Of a DNA stretch of 64,000 nucleotides, positions 20,787-32,467 are shown piece by piece. The position numbers were made by a program, and so were the translations under genes. Numbering within the stretch: the first letter of the stretch is position 1; every line of letters starts with the position of its first letter. Source of the DNA: Turnera subulata (Eukaryota > Streptophyta > Magnoliopsida > Malpighiales > Passifloraceae); NCBI GenBank assembly GCA_028386065.3, contig JAKUCV010002368.1:240478-304477 (forward strand). Direction: 5' to 3'. The notes under the pieces were generated by a model that saw only the letters and a program-made list of their open reading frames with translations, did not search any database and was not told the DNA's origin.

Positions 20787-23531
20787 ATGGCACAAAACAC
20801 AGGTACATTGTCATTGCGATCAGTCCTTGAGAAGGAGAAACTTAATGGGAACAATTTCCTAAAGTGGTATCGCAATCTGAGGATCATCCTCAGACAAGAA
20901 AAGAAACTGTATGTCCTCGAAGGGCCTGTTCCGATTGAACCGGCGCCTAATGCACCAAGGGTAGAAAGAGATGCTTACAAGAAGCATCTTGATGATGTAG
21001 TAGATGTTGCATGCTTCATGCTTATGGCCATAGAATCTAAAATTCAGAAGCAACATGAGCTAATGGGGGCGTTCGATATGATCGAACACCTTAAGATGCT
21101 CTTTGAGGAGCAGGCTAGGCATGAGAGGTATGAGACCTCTAAAGCATTATTCCAATGCAGAATGGCTGAATCAACACCCGTTAGACCTCATGCGCTGAAA
21201 ATGATCGGAAACATTGAAAGCCTTGAGAGTCTAGGGTTTCCTTTGCAAAAGGAATTGGCTGTAGACCTTGTCTTGCAATCGTTGCCGGACAGCTACAACC
21301 AATTTGTCACGAACTTCAATATGAACCATCTTGACAAGTCCTTGTCCGAGTTGCTCAATATGTTGGGAATAGCTGAGCAACAAATGAAGACAAATAAATC
21401 CAACATATTGATGATTGGTAAAGGCAAAGGAAAGGGTAAGGCAAAGTTCAACAAGAAGAAGAAGGGTGCCAAAAGGTTTGGTGCTTGTGCTTCTCCTTGT
21501 GATCATGTGGTTAAACCCAAGGGTGGAGTTGCAAAGGATGGACATTGTTTCCATTGCAACAAACCGGGCCATTGGAAGCGCAACTGCCCAGTTTACCTTG
21601 AAGAGGTAAAGAGGAACAAGAAGGGAAGTGAGACTTCCACTTCAGGTATTTTCGTTATAGAAGCTAATATTTCTACTTTTGCATCATGGGTATTAGATAC
21701 CGGATGTGGTTCTCACATTTGTGTAAATGTGCAGGAACTAAGAAAGAGTAGAAGGTTGGCGAAGGGTGAGAAAGACTTGCGTGTCGGGAATGGAGCAAGA
21801 GTTGTTGCATTAGCCGTAGGGACTTATTTTCTATCTTTACCTAGTGGCTTGGTTTTGGAACTTGATGATTGTTATTTTGTACCTTCCATAAGCAGAAATT
21901 TGATTTCTGTATCTTGTTTGGACAAGAGAGGATTTTCATTTGTAATAAAGAACAAATGTTGTTTAATTTATTTCAATGATGTATATTATAGTGATGCGAA
22001 TTTAAGCAATGGATTGTATGTTCTAAACCTTGAGATGTCGATCTATAACGTTAGTACGAAGAAGGTTAGAATAAACGATTCTAATGAAACCTACCTTTCG
22101 CATTGTCGTTTAGGCCATATAAACGAAACTCACATTGCGCAACTCCATAGAGATGGATTGCTAGACTCATTTGATTTTGAATCATATGAGACATGTGAGT
22201 CATGTTTGTTAGGCAAAATGACTAAGGCTCCCTTTAAGGGTAAAGGTGAAAGAGCCTCGGACTTATTAGGTCTCATACATACTGATGTCTGCAGACCAAT
22301 GTCTACACAAGCTAGAGGTGGTTTTCAATACTTCATTACGTTTACTGATGACTTCAGTAGATACGGCTATGTGTATCTAATGATACACAAGTTGGAATCC
22401 TTTGAAAAGTTCAAAGAATTTAAGAATGAAGTACAGAATCAACTCGGGAAAAGTATTAAGATGCTTCGATCAGATCGAGGCGGTGAATACTTAGACCGAG
22501 GTTTTCTTGACTATCTAAGGGATTGTGGTATAGTATCACAACTCACTCCACCGGGTACGCCTCAATGGAATGGTGTATCCGAAAGGAGGAACAGAACCTT
22601 GTTGGACATGGTTCGTTCGATGATGAGTCAAGCTGACCTTCCTTCCTCCTTTTGGGGACATGCACTATTGAGTGCTGCTTTTACACTTAACCGTGTTCCG
22701 TCTAAATCAGTCGAAAAGACGCCATATGAGATATGGACTGGGAAGCGTCCCAATTTGTCTTTTATGAGGATTTGGGGTTGTGAGGCTTACGTAAGACGTG
22801 AAGCTTCGGATAAACTTGGCCCAAAATCCGAGAAGTGCCTATTTGTAGGTTACCCTAAGGAAACTAAAGGGTATAACTTCTATAATCCCACCGACCACAA
22901 AGTGTTTGTTGCTCGGACTGCGATTTTTCTAGAAAGACAGTTTATTTCTAGAAGAATCAGTGGGAGGAAAATAGAACTCGAAGAAGTTCGAGACCTAGAG
23001 ACTGAGATGGAACAAGAACAGGAACCACAAGATGTTGTGGACGAGAATCCTGTTCCTGTAACACACGGACCACGTAGGTCAGATAGGATTCGGCATGAGC
23101 CCGAGAGATATGGATTTCTCGTGACTCATACCGGTGAAGTGATGCTCATAGATGATGATGAGCCCACTACCTATCAGCAGGCCGTTACGGGTCCGGACTC
23201 GCAGAAGTGGCTAGAAGCCATGAATTCGGAAATGGAATCCATGTATCAAAACAAGGTATGGACCTTGGTTGATCCACCCGAAGGGGTAAAACCCATAGGG
23301 TGCAAGTGGGTCTTTAAGAAAAAGACCGACATGGATGGTAATGTGATTACCTATAAAGGGCGGTTGGTTGCAAAAGGTTTCAAACAAGTTCATGGTATAG
23401 ACTATGATGAAACCTTCTCACCAGTTGCCATGGTTAAATCCATCCGGATTCTTTTGGCTATAGCCGCATACCATGATTATGAGATATGGCAAATGGATGT
23501 CAAAACCGCTTTTTTTAAAGGAAATTTTTAG
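20787..23531 (+). pseudogene. Copia B gag-protease-integrase-RT (first part, frameshifted)
   Basis: The 914-codon frame starts MAQNTGTLSL. Gag fills about residues 1-240, then a CCHC knuckle (CFHCNKPGHWKRNC, about 253-266) and the protease site VLDTGCGSH (about 301-309). The integrase zinc region (H-H-CESC, about 440-473) follows. The integrase catalytic triad is visible as Asp in IHTD (about 500), Asp in RSDRGGEY (about 561) and Glu in SERRNR (about 598). The RT begins near residue 808. A one-base loss near 23510-23530, compared with Copia A, shifts the frame and creates a TAG, so RT is cut before its catalytic motif. Lineage is probably Tork/Angela-like, but I am not sure. Confidence 0.92.
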
Positions 23532-23536
23532 AGGAT

Positions 23537-24739
23537 GTGTATATGACACAGCCTGAGGGTTTTGTCGATCCAAAGAATGTCAACATGGTATGCAAATTGC
23601 AAAGGTCCATTTATGGACTTAAGCAAGCTTCAAGGAGTTGGAATCTTCGTTTTAATGATGTAATCAAAGAGTTTGGTTTCAACAAAAATGAAGATGAACC
23701 ATGTGTTTACAAGAAGGTTAGTGGGAGCACTGTAGTTTTCTTGTTGTTATATGTTGACGACATTCTGCTGATTGGGAATGACATTCCTACACTACAGTCT
23801 ATAAAGGCTTGGTTAGGAAAGAATTTCTCAATGAAGGACTTAGGAGAAGCTGCCTATGTGTTAGGCATAAGGATCTATAGAGATAGATCCAAAAGGCTTC
23901 TCGGGCTAAGTCAGAGTACATATATTGACAAGGTGCTAAAGAGGTTTAGCATGGAGAATTCCAAGAAGGGATTTTTGCCTATATCACATGGCGTCTCTCT
24001 CTTAAAGTGTCAATGTCCTAGTACATTTAAAGAGAGAGAGCGGATGAGTCAGATCCCTTATGCTTCGGCAATAGAATCTATCATGTACGCCATGTTATGT
24101 ACTCGACCGGATGTCGCTTATGCTCTGAGTGTCACGAGCAAGTACCAATCTGATCCCGGTGAGAGTCACTGGATAGCGGTTAAGAACATCCTTAAGTACT
24201 TGAGAAGGACTAAGGATGCATTCCTGGTTTACGGAAGCGTAGATGAGCTCGTTGTAAAGGGTTACACCGATGCTAGCTTCCAAACCGACAGGGATGACTT
24301 CAGATCGCAATCAGGATATGTGTTTTGTCTTGGAGGTGGTGCTATATGCTAGAAGAGTTCTAAGCAAGAGACAGTTGCAGATTCTACAACCGAGGCTGAG
24401 TACATTGCAGCCTCAGATGCAGCGAAAGAGGCTGTTTGGATTAAGAAGTTTGTAACTGAACTCGGCGTGGTTCCTAGTATTGAGAGTCCGATTCAGCTCT
24501 ATTGTGACAACATTGGAACAATCGCACAAGCTCAAGAACCTAGATACCACCAAAGATCCAAACATATTCTCCGACGCTATGATCTTATTCGAGAGATCAT
24601 AGATAGAGGCGATGTCAGGCTGTGCAGAGTTCCTTCCGAGAACAATGTAGCAGATCCCTTGACGAAGCCACTCACGCAGCAGAAGCATGATGGTCATTGC
24701 GCATCCATAGGTATTAGATACATGTATGATTGGCTTTAG
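23537..24739 (+). pseudogene. Copia B RT and RNase H (second part, one nonsense codon)
   Basis: The frame continues from the frameshift with EDVYMTQPEGF-type sequence and carries the RT active site YVDD near residue 72. It then passes through the RNase H domain (YTDASFQTDRDD, TEAEYIAAS, QLYCDN). A TAG at 24350-24352 replaces the Trp codon kept in Copia A (CWKSS). The frame stays open from 24353 to the natural stop at 24739 (…YDWL). Both lesions mean no full polyprotein can be made without recoding. Confidence 0.9.
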
Positions 24740-24740
24740 T

Positions 24741-24753
24741 GCAAGTGGGAGAT
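24741..24753 (+). other. Polypurine tract of Copia B
   Basis: GCAAGTGGGAGAT lies immediately before the 3' LTR start TGTTAGTT, the expected place for plus-strand priming. Confidence 0.75.
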
Positions 24754-26252
24754 TGTTAGTTATATGCCCAAAAGCCAATCTATGGATGATTGTAGTCATG
24801 TATATACATTGAGGCTATTCCAATAAATATGATTATGAGATAATTACTTGCACATATTTATAACCCTAGTTTATATATTTGATATATTCTTAAATGTCCC
24901 TAGTCGATTATTATTATGGACGGGTTGTAATAATAAATTAAGACTAGCGTATGTTGTGAATTTATATGTGATATGAATTCTACATACGGGTACAAGTTAG
25001 AGAACTTGTGGACCGGACCGACCCACATAAGAACACTACATGGAACGTTATATGTATGTCATTAGTGTTTCTTATAGATGTGTTGTCCTTTGACCTGAGA
25101 TCGTCAAGGTATCCAACATATGAATCATATGCTTTGATATTATTCCTAGTCACCCGTAACTGGGTGGACATAAGGGTAATCATTGGGTATATGACGAGTA
25201 TGTAGTGGGTTTTGATTGATCAAGACGGGATTCGTTCGACCCATATAACGGGTATATTATCATATGGTTTCTTGATAGAGTTGAACTGTGAAATGCATGG
25301 CCATGCTCGGATTAGGTGATATGTTGATATCACGGGTATCCGTTTTATACAGTTAACTCGGGGATCAAGAAACATAGATTAAACATATACGAGATTGGCA
25401 TATTCCATGTTTCGTGTTTGATCTTGATGATGGGACGAAAGGACGATGACATGTTCCGAGGCATAGAGAATCAGTACTGATCTTGTCGTTCGGGTAGCAA
25501 TGATGTGTTGCTAGACGCCGCTCTTTGCTTATAATTGTAAAATGAGATTTTACAATTATTGTCGGACGTTACAAGTGCCTACAGGGTCACACACATAGAA
25601 CCGTTGATTCGAGCAGGTTGTTGAACCGTGGTTGGATCGGGTGTGGTTGGACCGTGGTTGAACCAGGGTCGTTTTGGGATCAATAATTAAGTGAATTATT
25701 GATCAGACATGAGCTGTGGTGAATTGTTGTCTGATTGTGTTTAGTGGGAGACAATGGTTATGATGGATATCACCATTGGTCCACCTTGTTGGCCATTAGG
25801 CTAATTTTTTATGCATTATGGATGAGAGTGGGGAAGAGTTAAGTGATTAGATCACTCTCTTGCCTCTCTCACGTTTTTGGATCAGTTCCAGACCTCTCTA
25901 TCATCCTCTCAACCTCTCTTCTTCTTTGTGAAAGAAGGAAGAGAACCAAACACCCAAAAACACATAGCCCCGGTTTACTCTTGCTAGCACATCAGTCCGG
26001 GGAGCTCGAGGCTTGACTCGTGTGACGACTCCAAGCTGATCACGGTTCGTGTGGATACCGTAGAGGAGCCAGACCGTTGTCTTGCTCTTGCTGATTCCGT
26101 CCAGCATTTAGGTGAAAGATCCTAATACTACAGGTACGAAAATTTTGTTATACGGTTTATGCATGCTTCACTTGGTTCTTGGTTAAGTTTCCTTGTTTCC
26201 GCTGCATATTGTGCTTGTTATGAGTGTCATAATAGTTCTAGGGTAACTTACA
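24754..26252 (+). repeat. 3' LTR of Copia B
   Basis: 1499 bp, TGTTAGTTATATGCCC to GGTAACTTACA, matching the 5' LTR closely with scattered substitutions and lacking its partial duplication. Directly followed by the target duplication CAATC and the end of Copia A pol. Confidence 0.93.
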
Positions 26253-26812
26253 CAATCATCCATGTATCTAATACCAATGGATCTAGTATGACCATCATGC
26301 TTCTGCTGTGTGAGTGGCTTAATTAATGGATCTGCTACATTGTTCTCAGAAGGAACTTTGCATAGCCTCACATCGCCTCTATCAATAATCTCTCTAATAA
26401 GATGGTAGTGTCGGAGTATATGTTTGGATCTTTGGTGGTATCTAGGTTCTTGAGTCTGTGCGATTGTCCCATTGTTTTCAGAATAGAGCTCAATCGGACT
26501 GTGAATGCTCGGAACCACCCCAAGTTTAGTTATGAACTTTTTAACCCAAACAGCCTCTTTCGCTGCATCAGAGGCAACTATGTATTCAGCCTTAGTTGTA
26601 GAATCGGAAACTGTTTCCTGCTTTGAACTCTTCCAGCATACAGCACCACCTCCAAGACAAAACACATATCCTGACTGCAATCTAAAGTCATCCCTGTCAG
26701 TTTGGAAGCTAGCATCTGTGTAACCCTTTACAACAAGCTCAACAACACTTCAATATACAAGGAATGCATCCTTGGTTCTTCTCAAGTACTTAAGGATGTT
26801 CTTAACTGCTGT
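26253..26812 (-). pseudogene. Copia A RNase H
   Basis: On the minus strand it reads from the RT/RNase H connection through QSGYVFCLGGG, STTKAEYIVAS and IELYSEN to RSIGIRYMDD, where Copia B interrupts the last two codons. Two stops disrupt it near 26740 and 26813: a TGA in the YGS-type motif and a TAG in place of the Trp codon after GDGH. The Trp codon lost in Copia B (CWKSS) is intact here. Confidence 0.85.
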
Positions 26813-27949
26813 CTAGTGACCATCACCGGGATCAGATTGATATCTGCTTGTGACACTTAATGCATATGCGACATCTGGTCGAGTACATAGCATGACATAT
26901 ATGATAGATCCTATTGCTGATGCATAAGGGATCTTACTCATTCGCTCTCTCTCCTTAGATGTACTAGGACATTGATTCGTTGAGAGAGTTATGCCATGCG
27001 ACATGGGCAAAAATCCTTTCTTGGAATCTTGCATGCTAAACCTTTTAAGCACCTTGTCAATATATGTATTTTGACTTAGGCGAAGAAGCCTTTTGGATCT
27101 ATCTCTATAGATCTTTATACCTAGCACGTAGGCAGCTTCACCTAAGTCCTTCACTGAAAAATTCTTTCCTAACCAAGTCTTTACAGACTGTAGTGTTGGA
27201 ATATCATTCCCAATGAGTAGAATGTCGTCAACATACAATAGCAGGAAAATGATAGTGCTCCCACTGACCTTCTTGTAAACACATGGCTCATCTTCATTTT
27301 TAATGAAACCAAACTGCTTGATTACTTTATCAAAACGAAGATTCCAACTCCTAGAAGCTTGCTTTAATCCATAAAAGGATCTTTGCAATTTGCATACCTT
27401 ATTAGCATTCTCTGGAGTGACAAAACCTTCAGGTTGTGTCATGTACACATCCTCTAAAAGATTTCCATTAAGGAAAGCGGTTTTGACATCCATCTGCCAT
27501 ATTTCATAATCATGGTATGCAGCTATAGCCAATAGAATTCGGATGGATTTAACCATGGCAATTGGCGAAAAAGTTTCATCATAGTCAATACCATGAACTT
27601 GTTTGAAACCTTTCACAACCAATTGCCCTTTAAAAATAACCACATTACCATCCATATCAATCTTTTTCTTATAGACCCACTTACACCCAATGGGTTTTAC
27701 CCCTTCAGGTGGATCAACCAAGGTCCAAACCTTATTTTCATACATGGATTTCGTCTCAGAATTCATGGCTTCTAGCCATTTCTTAGAGTCTAGACCCGTA
27801 ATAGCCTGCTGATATGAAGTGGGCTCATCTTCATCCATGAGCATCACATCTCCAGTATGAATCAAAAGAAATCCATATCTCTCAGGCTCATACCGAGTCC
27901 TATCAGACCTACGTGGTCCATGTGTTACAGGTACAAGATTATCACCCAC
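26813..27949 (-). pseudogene. Copia A reverse transcriptase
   Basis: A 378-codon open stretch starts downstream of a stop in the acidic linker (about 27965). It contains KWLEAMNSE, GCKWVYKKK, KTAFLNGNLLEDVYMTQPEG and the catalytic YVDD. At the site of the frameshift in Copia B the sequence is intact here. It ends at the TAG after DPGDGH. Confidence 0.9.
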
Positions 27950-27964
27950 AACAACTTGTGGTTC

Positions 27965-28774
27965 CTATTCTTGTTCCATCTCAGCCTTTATAGCCTCTTG
28001 TTGTGCTCGAACTTCTTCGAGTTCTATTTTTCTCCCACTGATCTCTCTAGAAATAAATTCTCTTTCTAGAAAAATAGCAGTACGAGCAACAAACACCTTT
28101 TGCTCTGTGGGATTATAGAAATAATATCCTTTAGTTTCTTTAGGATATCCAACAAAAAGGCACTTGTCAGATTTAGGGTCGAGTTTGTCTGATGCTTGTC
28201 GTCTTACGTAAGCCTCACAACCCCAAATCTTCATAAAAGACAAACTGGGACGTTTCCCCGTCCACATCTCATATGGTGTCTTTTCAACCGATTTAGATGG
28301 AACACGGTTAAGTGTAAAGGCAGCAGTCAATAAAGCATGTCCCCAGAATGATAAAGGATGGTCAACTTGACTCATCATAGAACGAACCATGTCTAATAGA
28401 GTTCTATTTCTCCTTTCAGATACACCATTCCATTGAGGTGTACCTGTGGAGTAATTTTTGATACTATACCACATTCCTTTAGATGATCAAGAAATTCTCG
28501 GTCTAAGTATTCACCTCCTCGGTCAGATCGAAGCAATTTATTACTCTTGCCAAGTTGATTCTGTACTTCATTCTTGAATTCTTTAAACTTTTCAAAGGAT
28601 TCTGACTTGTGCTTCATAAGATACACATAGCCATATCTACTATAATCATCAGTAAATGTAATGAATACTGAAATCCACCTCTAGCCTGTGTTGACATAGG
28701 CCCACATACATGAGAATGTATAAGGCCTAACAAGTCTGAAGCTCTTTCACCTTTACTGGCAAAAGGAGCCTTCG
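27965..28774 (-). pseudogene. Copia A integrase core and C-terminal region
   Basis: Two overlapping frames cover the integrase: 28626-28393 with RSDRGGEY and 28474-27965 with GVSERRNRT and the GKR-type C-terminal segment (WTGKRPSLSFMKIWGCEAY). A frameshift lies near 28440. Upstream, the GERASDLLGLIH block is readable to 28774, where sequence jumps into LTR. The catalytic Glu and second Asp are present; the zinc-binding domain is deleted. Confidence 0.85.
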
Positions 28775-29504
28775 TTGCTACCCAAGCGACAAGATCAGTA
28801 CTATTTCATCACGCCATAGAAAAATGTCATTGTCCTTTCGTCTCATAATATCAAAATCAAACACGAGACATGGAATATGTCATTCTCGTTTATGTTTAAC
28901 CTAAGGTTTCTTGATCCCTAAGTTAACTGCGTAAAACAGATACAAATGATATCCCTATATCACTTATTCTGAGCATGGCCATGCATTTACAGTTCATCTC
29001 TATCAAGGGGCCCAACTGATAATATTCTCATTATATTGGCTGGACGAATTCCATCTTGATCATACAAAACCCACTACACATTATATCATGTACCCAATAA
29101 TTACTCTTAGGTCTACTCAATTACGAATGACCAAGAGTAATATCAACTCACGTGTTGGGAACCTTGATGATCTCTGGTCTAAGGACAGTACATATAAGAA
29201 TCACAAATGGCAACATATAAAAGTCCATGGGTCAGTCCAGTCCGCAAGTTTTCTAATTTGTACCCGTATGTAGAACTCATGTCTCATATAATTCTCAACA
29301 TACACTAGTCTTAATTTATTTTTACAACCCATCCATAATAACAATCGACTAGGGACATTTCAAGAATATAAAATATTCTTAGGTTATAAATATGTTCAGG
29401 CACTTTTCATAGATATAAATAAACAAACATATTTATTGGAATAAAACCTTAATCAAAATACATGACTTAAAATATAATATAATCATCCAATGATTGGCTT
29501 TGGT
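28775..29504 (-). repeat. Partial 5' LTR of Copia A
   Basis: On the minus strand it matches the first half of the family LTR, from AAAGCCAATCATTGG (29504) to the GTTGCTACC block (28775). The first 16 or so bases of the LTR and its 3' half, together with PBS and gag, are missing. Confidence 0.85.
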
Positions 29505-30029
29505 TGATCAGCATCAGCATCTACTCCAACTATTGGCGGAAGATCTTCTGAGATAGGATATCATATTACAGCTATATAAAAATTCCAAACAGGCACATAG
29601 CTAGTTAGCAGGCTGAGGTTTCGTTCGTATATATTGGATAGAAAACCGGTGTATTGTAATTTCTTCCTGCTATTGGAGCTGAATCAGTTAGAAGATGCTT
29701 CAATTTGATGCACGTATGTATTTTCCCAAATATATAATTATGTATCTAACAGAATTAAAAGGGCCACGATTTAGCCACTAATTTGTTTTATTGGAATATT
29801 ATTGTGTTTTCGGACTTTAATTTGACATAGAAATTCTATAAATAAATTAGTGTTAGCACAAATTTCTTAACTTTGCCCGCAAGAATCAGATTAAAATCAG
29901 AATTAATGAAGTGCAAGTTATGGGTTACAAAAGAGGAAAAGCACCCACTTGGAGTGCAAGACAAGGACTTTATTTCCAATCTGATCTAAGAGCTCCGAAC
30001 CGACCTATGGACAAAATTGAGCACCATAT
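29505..30029. other. No recognised feature
   Basis: AT-rich sequence without coding signal or a repeat relation to the rest of the window that I can see. Confidence 0.5.
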
Positions 30030-30895
30030 ATATGTCCCTAGGGTTTAAAGAGGAGTGGGGCTGCATCGTTGGGTAGTGGTATAACCCTCGATACTCTCTT
30101 GATTTGATTTGTTTTGTTAATTCCTATTGCTTTTCTCTCTAAGATCTCATATGGTGCTGCTCTAGTTGTGTTTTCTTATTAGTTTTTACAGAAGAAGTGG
30201 AATTCCAGGGCTTAGGAACAATCAATCGCAATCCCGGAACCAAGAACTCGCGCATAAGCTCCTGCAGCATGCAGTCTCGGTAATTAAATTATATCTCGAG
30301 TTCTAGACGTCAGATTTCTATGTTCTTGGGCTCAATGGAGAGCGAAGACAAAGATATATAACTTTTCTGTTGAGCTTAGAGGCTAAATAGATCGTTTGGT
30401 TCGCCTAAAATCGGAAGCAAGTCGACACATAATTTCTGTCCGAAAATCAAGGTAAGTCTTCTTATATCTTTGCAATTCCAAATCGATTTGCTTGCTGCTG
30501 ATTTGATCATGTAATGATACTGACATGTTTCCTTGAGTGTTTTATTTGAACCCAACCGGGATACGTAGGATGTCTCTAGTGGTAGAGACGCAAGCCAAAT
30601 TATGTTTTAACCCTTTCTTTTCTCTTTTCTTCTTTTAACTCTTTGTTTATGCATGATGATTTTGATGATTATTGCATGCTGAAAATCTGGTTTACACACA
30701 TGCACACATGCACGAGACACTTTTATCGCTTAAATTGAATACTATTTCGCCCAAGCGTGGATGGGGTGCCTCATACCTGTTATCCATGACGAACCCCCGA
30801 GTCCGGCATCTTTGATTAGCAAATCTGGTTGCTTTGTGGGTATAAGGAGTTATCTTTGATTTTCTTTGAGTTTTTCCATGTGAATAAAACTTGGG
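30030..30895 (+). repeat. Tat/Ogre-like LTR end (5' boundary uncertain)
   Basis: Features recalling Tat-lineage LTRs are CCGGGATACGTAGGATGTC (about 30556), followed after about 330 bp by an end at AAACTTGGG and a TGGCGACTCC primer site. The left boundary is a guess. No gag or pol follows, so it is a fragment. Confidence 0.45.
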
Positions 30896-30905
30896 TGGCG
30901 ACTCC
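30896..30905 (+). other. tRNA-Arg-type primer binding site
   Basis: TGGCGACTCC is the PBS start known from Ogre/Tat elements. It sits just after the putative LTR end. Confidence 0.5.
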
Positions 30906-32090
30906 ATCGATCATAGGTGAGAAGGCCAAAGGGATATTTGGTCCTGGTTCTCACACAATCCAAGTCATAAGCCTTTGTACGTATGGGTTGCATTATCTCT
31001 AAAGAAAATTTTATATATTGTTAGCCTAAGTTGAGCCGTATTTTCTCATTAATTTCCTCGTTGAAAACTTTACCTGTAATCAGCCAGTTCTGCTACCCCC
31101 GGCATTGTTGTTGTAGCATGCCACAAATTGTTCAAGTATACAAAACTATCCTATACGACTCCTACATGCTAAGTCATCCTCAACTAAGATCCGTTCTAGC
31201 TTTTTAAATCTGGGGGTGGGTTCATGCTAGTTTATGAACGACATCTAAAGACCAACTAAGTCCATAAATTCATCCGGCCTAAAGTACATATCAACTCTTG
31301 GGTCTAACGCCCATATCACCAATCCCACAATTAAACCCAACCATGAACTTGGGCTTTAAGCCCAATCCTCATTTAAGTCCAAACTATACAATCTAATTAC
31401 GAAGTTGGGCTTAAGCACATCTCCTCAAAACAACCACAAACCCAAACATACTTGGGCTGGAAGCCCACAATTTAGTAAATCCAAAATATCTTCTGTAGGA
31501 CTGTAGAGCATCGTTATTGGGCCTGGGCTCGGTTTCCTTAATTCTCACTCCAAGGCTTTACCCGAGTCCATGACCACCCGTCCTAAAGATACAACGCACG
31601 TCGGACACATTCCGGCCACGTGCCACTCTCTTCCCGCTCACAGTTTCCACTATGTCCCGGATATTTCCGATACATCAATTGCCCGTTGAATATGGTACAT
31701 GCCGTGGATGCATCCCTTCCGATAGTCGGGGATGGTTGTCTTAGGAGCAACCCGGTGAGAACCAATTGTTTCGATTGGTAAGAAGTTGTGACCTCTTAAT
31801 GTAGTTGTTAAGAGGGTTGAATTCCAAGGATGCCCGTTAATTACAATGAGGGCACAATAGCATATACCAACACACTTGGGACTAATGACAAACAAATAAG
31901 TTGGGAAATCACAATCAATGTCAATGTCGGTATAGTTAACACCCCAATATACAAATTTAAGATTGACTTTTATTTTCTGCCAGTACACTTGGCCTAGATT
32001 TCAAATGAAGTGTCATCGCAAGTAGACACTTCATTTGAAAAAACAAAAGACCTTAGTATGACACAACCCCAGTTATCTTGAATCTCGTTA
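30906..32090. other. Unassigned sequence, with short 18S-like fragment and hairpin
   Basis: Contains GGGCTTAAGCCCA-type motifs common in Gypsy LTRs (31330-31460). A 24-bp match to the 18S pseudogene, ATGCATCCCTTCCGATAG plus CGGGG, lies at 31708-31731. A minus-strand open frame of 112 codons at 31988-31650 has no domain I recognise. Confidence 0.4.
31999..32040. repeat. 15-bp-arm hairpin
   Basis: TTTCAAATGAAGTGT (31999-32013) pairs perfectly with ACACTTCATTTGAAA (32026-32040) around a 12-base loop. It lies 50 bp left of the Copia C insertion site. Confidence 0.85.
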
Positions 32091-32095
32091 ATACC

Positions 32096-32454
32096 TGAGG
32101 GAAAACATATATTTCCTGAATGAAATAAATTAGGACACCTACTTGGAGTCCTAGCAGCGGAAGCAAACAGGTCTTGGAGTCCAGGTCTTGATCTACCGGT
32201 CGTGAAGGGTTGTCACGGTGTATCGGAGCAACCCTTGTAGTCTCCACGGCCTAAACCTCTCTTCTCTATAGCTGTGTATATGGTATATGTGGGTGTAACC
32301 TAGCCACCCTATGTATGTAATGTTCTTGGTATTTGTGCCATAGAACAACATGTATATATAGGAGGCAACTAGGGTTACAGGTGAGCACCCAACTTATGGG
32401 TGGACCTAGTGGGCCCACTACCTCAAGTGGGCCTCCATACAACATAACCCAACT
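32096..32454 (-). repeat. 3' LTR of Copia C and adjacent polypurine tract
   Basis: On the minus strand it starts at 32454, after GTGAGTGGGAGAA (32455-32467, polypurine tract), and ends TTTTCCCTCA at 32096. The first base of the LTR is A here rather than the T expected from the 5' copy. It includes TATATATA and GGGTTACACCCACATATA-type promoter-like sequence. Confidence 0.88.
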
Positions 32455-32467
32455 TCTCCCACTCACA

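Larger units (their letters stand above)
17952..26252 (+). mobile_element. Copia element B, complete structure, nested in Copia A
   Basis: Two LTRs (17952-19445, 24754-26252), PBS, leader, gag-pol and polypurine tract occur in order. They are bounded by a perfect 5-bp duplication CAATC (17947-17951 and 26253-26257). Total length is 8301 bp including a 731-N gap. Domain order gag-protease-integrase-RT-RNase H places it in Ty1/Copia. The LTRs differ at several sites and by a partial duplication in the 5' LTR (18787-18880), so it is not very recent. One frameshift and one nonsense codon disable pol. Confidence 0.93.
15654..29504 (-). mobile_element. Copia element A (minus strand), defective, host of two nested insertions
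   Basis: The 3' LTR is on the left (15654-17936) and pol runs 26253-28774. The 5' LTR on the right is partial (28775-29504). Gag, protease, the N-terminal integrase zinc region and part of the 5' LTR are deleted: sequence passes directly from the GAG-pre-integrase/integrase boundary into mid-LTR at about 28775. Copia B is inserted into the last codons of its pol and a MULE-like element into its 3' LTR. Several nonsense changes break the remaining pol. It belongs to the same family as Copia B, with closely matching protein sequence. Confidence 0.88.

Noticed and set aside
19944..20887. Several long open frames spanning 20031-20761 on both strands
   Set aside because: They consist almost entirely of N-derived residues over the assembly gap.
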